From Aquificales bacterium (lineage in GTDB: Bacteria > Aquificota > Aquificia > Aquificales > QOAS01), in NCBI GenBank assembly GCA_027036735.1, contig JALWDU010000063.1, positions 1 to 32,717 on the forward strand: a stretch of 32,717 nt of DNA. Reading direction: 5' to 3'. Positions 30,598 to 32,717 of the stretch are shown piece after piece (within the stretch, counting starts at the first letter, position 1; every line of letters begins with the position of its first letter). A program made the translations under genes and the position numbers. The notes under the pieces are model-generated. The model worked only from the letters and a program-made list of their open reading frames with translations. It was not told where the DNA came from and ran no database searches.

Positions 30598-30630
30598 AGT
30601 TTTACCCCTTGGGGTAAGCTCAATCCCTTA

Positions 30631-31809
30631 ATGTTCCTTTCGGGGAAAAATATCCTCATCGGTATAACCGGGGGAATAGCCGCCTATAAGATTTACGAGC
30701 TCATTCGAAAGCTTACAAAGGAGGGGGCTAACGTAAGGGTTGTTTTAACCCCCTCGGCGCTCGATTTTGTCACCCCGACCGTTTTGTCAACCCTCACCGG
30801 AAATACCCCCTATTGGGACTGGGATTACAAAAAACCGCTAATTCACATAGAGCTCGCCAAGTGGACGGACGTTTTTCTGGTCGCCCCCGCGACGATAAAT
30901 ACGATATCGAAACTCGCAAACGGTATAGCCGACAACCTGCTAACGGCTACATGGTTTGCCTGCGATAAGCCGAAACTTCTCGCCCCCGCCGCCAACACCG
31001 TTATGTTTACCGACCCGATTGTTCGGGAGAACTTGATGAAACTCCAAAAGGTGGGGGTTGAGATAATTCCCACCGAAAGCGGTCTTTTAGCCTGTGGAGA
31101 CCTAGGGGAGGGAAAACTCGCCGATATAGACCTCATTAGGGACTACCTCGTCAAATCCCTAACCCCCCAAAGGTGGAGGGGAAAAAAGGTTCTCATCACC
31201 TTGGGTGCGACGAAGGAGTATTTAGACCCCGTTAGGTTTATCTCTAACGGTTCGAGCGGGAAGATGGGGCTAGCCCTCGCAAAGGCTATCTTCTACCAAG
31301 GCGGGGAACCCCTCCTCGTGGTTGGGGACGTTAGGGTTGAAATTCCCAAATGGTTTAAAGCCCTTCGGGTGGAAACCACCGAGGAGATGTTATCGGCCTG
31401 TCTCGAGCTCTTCCCCCGGGTGGACGCGGTCTTTATGAACGCCGCCGTAACCGATTACAGGTTTGAAAAGACCTTCGACCGCAAGCTGAAGAAAAAGGAG
31501 GAGGAACTCCTCGTTAGATTGGTTCCGACGCCCGATATCCTCGCCGAGTTGGGGAAAAGAAAGGGAGACCAAATATTAGTGGGATTTGCCGTTGAGACCG
31601 ACCGCTTGGTGGAAAATGCGACAAAAAAACTCCAAAGGAAGAATTTGGACGCCATAGTGGTGAACCCCGCAAAGGTGATGGGAAGCGATACCTACGAGGG
31701 TGTGCTGATAACGAAAAGCGGTCTGGTGGAGGAGATAAAAACCCCTACAAAGGAGGAGGGTGCATTTTATATCACCCAAAGGGTGGCGGAACTCTTTTTC
31801 GACCTTTAG
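30631..31809 (+). CDS. coaBC: Bifunctional phosphopantothenoylcysteine synthetase/decarboxylase CoaBC
   Basis: A 392-aa two-domain enzyme of coenzyme A synthesis. The N-terminal CoaC flavoprotein part (about 1-180) has GITGGIAAYK, HIELAKWTDVFLVAPATINTISKLANGIADNL and the Cys loop SGLLACGDLGEGKLA. The C-terminal CoaB part (about 185-392) has ITLGATKEYLDPVRFISNGSSGKMG, FMNAAVTDYR and GFAVETD. Its product feeds the phosphopantetheine arm attached to the divergently encoded acyl carrier protein. No ribosome site is visible. CCCCTTGGGG (30605-30614) lies just upstream. Confidence 0.96.
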   Translation: MFLSGKNILIGITGGIAAYKIYELIRKLTKEGANVRVVLTPSALDFVTPTVLSTLTGNTPYWDWDYKKPLIHIELAKWTDVFLVAPATINTISKLANGIADNLLTATWFACDKPKLLAPAANTVMFTDPIVRENLMKLQKVGVEIIPTESGLLACGDLGEGKLADIDLIRDYLVKSLTPQRWRGKKVLITLGATKEYLDPVRFISNGSSGKMGLALAKAIFYQGGEPLLVVGDVRVEIPKWFKALRVETTEEMLSACLELFPRVDAVFMNAAVTDYRFEKTFDRKLKKKEEELLVRLVPTPDILAELGKRKGDQILVGFAVETDRLVENATKKLQRKNLDAIVVNPAKVMGSDTYEGVLITKSGLVEEIKTPTKEEGAFYITQRVAELFFDL

Positions 31810-31821
31810 GGGGAGGAAGTC

Positions 31822-32466
31822 TCACAACCTTTTAAGGGTTTCTTCCAATTGTTCCCTGTAGAGGTGTAGATTTTCCCTTTCCTCCACCCATAGGGGGTCT
31901 CCCAGTCGTATTTCCAACCTCGAAAAGGGGAGAGGAACTCTAAACCTATCCCACGTTGGGAGGGTAAAACCCTTTACCCTTATCCTCACGGGGTATATAG
32001 GTCTCTTTGTAAACCAGGCGGCGTAAACAATTCCCTCTTTTACCCTACAACAGGGACCTTTGGGACCGTCCACCGTAAGGGCTACGTTGTATCCCTCCCT
32101 CACGAGGTTGATAATCTCCCGAAGGGCTCTTGAACCTCCCTTATACCTACCTTCGTCGGTCGAACCCCTAACGAGGCGGTAGCCGAGCCTTTGTAAAACT
32201 CGGGCGATAATCTCCCCGTCGGCGTGCCGGCTTACCACCGCCGCCAACCTCGGTCTAAAAGCCCCGTAGAGGGTTAGAGGTAAAAGTTCCCCGTGGTAAA
32301 GCGCCAAAAAAACCGGTCTATCCTCCTCCACCCGTTGCCAAAAGCTGTCGTCGAACCTCAAGGTGGAGCGTAGAAGTCTTAGAAGTTCCGCCAAAGGGAG
32401 GTTTAGGGAAATGAGCGATTTCCTCAGTAGGGGGCGGAAAATGGTTAAATCCAATTTTTTACCCAT
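31822..32466 (-). CDS. DUF374 lysophospholipid-acyltransferase-like protein
   Basis: A 214-aa protein of the DUF374 group within the LPLAT superfamily. It has the family pattern LYHGELLPL, SRHADGEIIARVLQRLGYRLVRGS, GGSRALREIINLVREGYNVALTVDGPKGP and ARFTKRPIYPV-like (here AAWFTKRPIYPVRI). The group is probably acyltransferases for lipid A or other lipids in Gram-negatives, not well characterised. No clear membrane helix. It starts four bases after the GNAT gene's stop and is in the same transcript. Convergent with coaBC across a 12-bp gap. Confidence 0.85.
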   Translation of the reverse strand: MGKKLDLTIFRPLLRKSLISLNLPLAELLRLLRSTLRFDDSFWQRVEEDRPVFLALYHGELLPLTLYGAFRPRLAAVVSRHADGEIIARVLQRLGYRLVRGSTDEGRYKGGSRALREIINLVREGYNVALTVDGPKGPCCRVKEGIVYAAWFTKRPIYPVRIRVKGFTLPTWDRFRVPLPFSRLEIRLGDPLWVEERENLHLYREQLEETLKRL

Positions 32467-32470
32467 CGGG

Positions 32471-32717
32471 TTAATCGAGCTCCCTTATCATAGCGGTCTC
32501 GTCGCAGGTGGGAAACTTCGGGCAGTTTATGCAGTCGCTCCAGACCTTGTGGGGTAGCAATCTCTTGTCCAACTCTCGGAAACCTAGTTTTTTGAAAAAC
32601 TCCACCTGGTAGGTTAAAACGAAGACCCTCTTTAGGTCGTATTCCTTAGCCTCCTCCAGGCATCGGAGAACCAGTTTTTTCCCTACACCCTTTTTGTGGT
32701 GTTCCCTCTTTACTGCC
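32471..32717 (-). CDS. GNAT N-acetyltransferase, ArgA-like (5' end cut by window)
   Basis: The last 81 codons are visible. AVKREHHKKGVGKKLVLRCLEEAKEY contains the acetyl-CoA-binding Q/RxxGxG/A-type loop. VFVLTYQVEFFKKLGF is the usual beta6-alpha4 end of GNAT folds. The tail LLPHKVWSDCINCPKFPTCDE has four Cys in a CxxC...C arrangement typical of the stand-alone amino-acid N-acetyltransferases related to arginine-pathway NAGS. An N-acetylglutamate-forming role is likely but not certain without the N-terminus. Confidence 0.8.
   Translation of the reverse strand, partial: AVKREHHKKGVGKKLVLRCLEEAKEYDLKRVFVLTYQVEFFKKLGFRELDKRLLPHKVWSDCINCPKFPTCDETAMIRELD

Overview
The window reads as a compact chromosome segment of a thermophilic, Gram-negative, anaerobic or microaerophilic bacterium, most likely from the Aquificota (Desulfurobacteriales-like). 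That placement is an inference. It rests on an LPS export protein (LptD), a branched-chain polyamine synthase of the thermophile type (BpsA), a bacterial STT3/PglB oligosaccharyltransferase, a RecA-PilT pair, and protein sequences rich in Lys/Glu/Arg. The core genes are about half G+C. Three AT-richer stretches look acquired or fast-evolving: the TnpB element, the winged-helix/325-aa pair, and the small membrane-protein pair.

Layout. 1-4895: pyrC (cut by the window edge), divergent lptD with a LOG-family gene, then aroC. 5155-9018: bpsA, a solitary IS200/IS605-type TnpB element with a visible omega-RNA end, then the ammonium channel gene. 9030-15316: moaA, a DUF523 gene, a DksA/TraR-like zinc-finger gene, an M23 peptidase, a membrane coiled-coil protein and stt3, arranged as tightly packed divergent and convergent pairs. 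15328-18904: pilT-recA, gatC, bioB. 18968-22914: ybaB-recR bracketed by accessory genes (winged-helix plus membrane protein on one side; orphan cas6, two tiny membrane proteins and an MNT/HEPN pair on the other). 22969-25813: inositol-phosphatase family, M28 peptidase, ilvE. 25814-26784: a gene-free, repeat-dense region that is very probably the chromosomal origin oriC. 26785-32717: murA, beta-carbonic anhydrase, fabF-acpP, coaBC, a DUF374 acyltransferase and a GNAT gene cut by the window edge.

The strongest unusual signals are these. (1) An oriC between ilvE and murA has 14 perfect DnaA boxes, five of the inverted pairs being exactly 31 bp long. It also has two further repeated motif families, TTGACAT and CTTACTCTCC, and a nested AT-rich inverted repeat. 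(2) An intact TnpB has lost its first RuvC aspartate, apparently through a four-residue in-frame deletion, and has Glu-to-Asp at the second site, while the zinc finger and omega-RNA hairpins are preserved. This makes it a candidate nuclease-dead, possibly regulatory TnpB next to the ammonium channel gene. (3) A membrane coiled-coil protein ends in a RelE/ParE-like domain. (4) Several divergent genes have a -10 box exactly six bases before the ATG and no Shine-Dalgarno sequence, which suggests leaderless transcripts.

Compaction is extreme. Three convergent pairs share overlapping stop codons, and several divergent pairs are separated by 23-29 bp or overlap at their starts.
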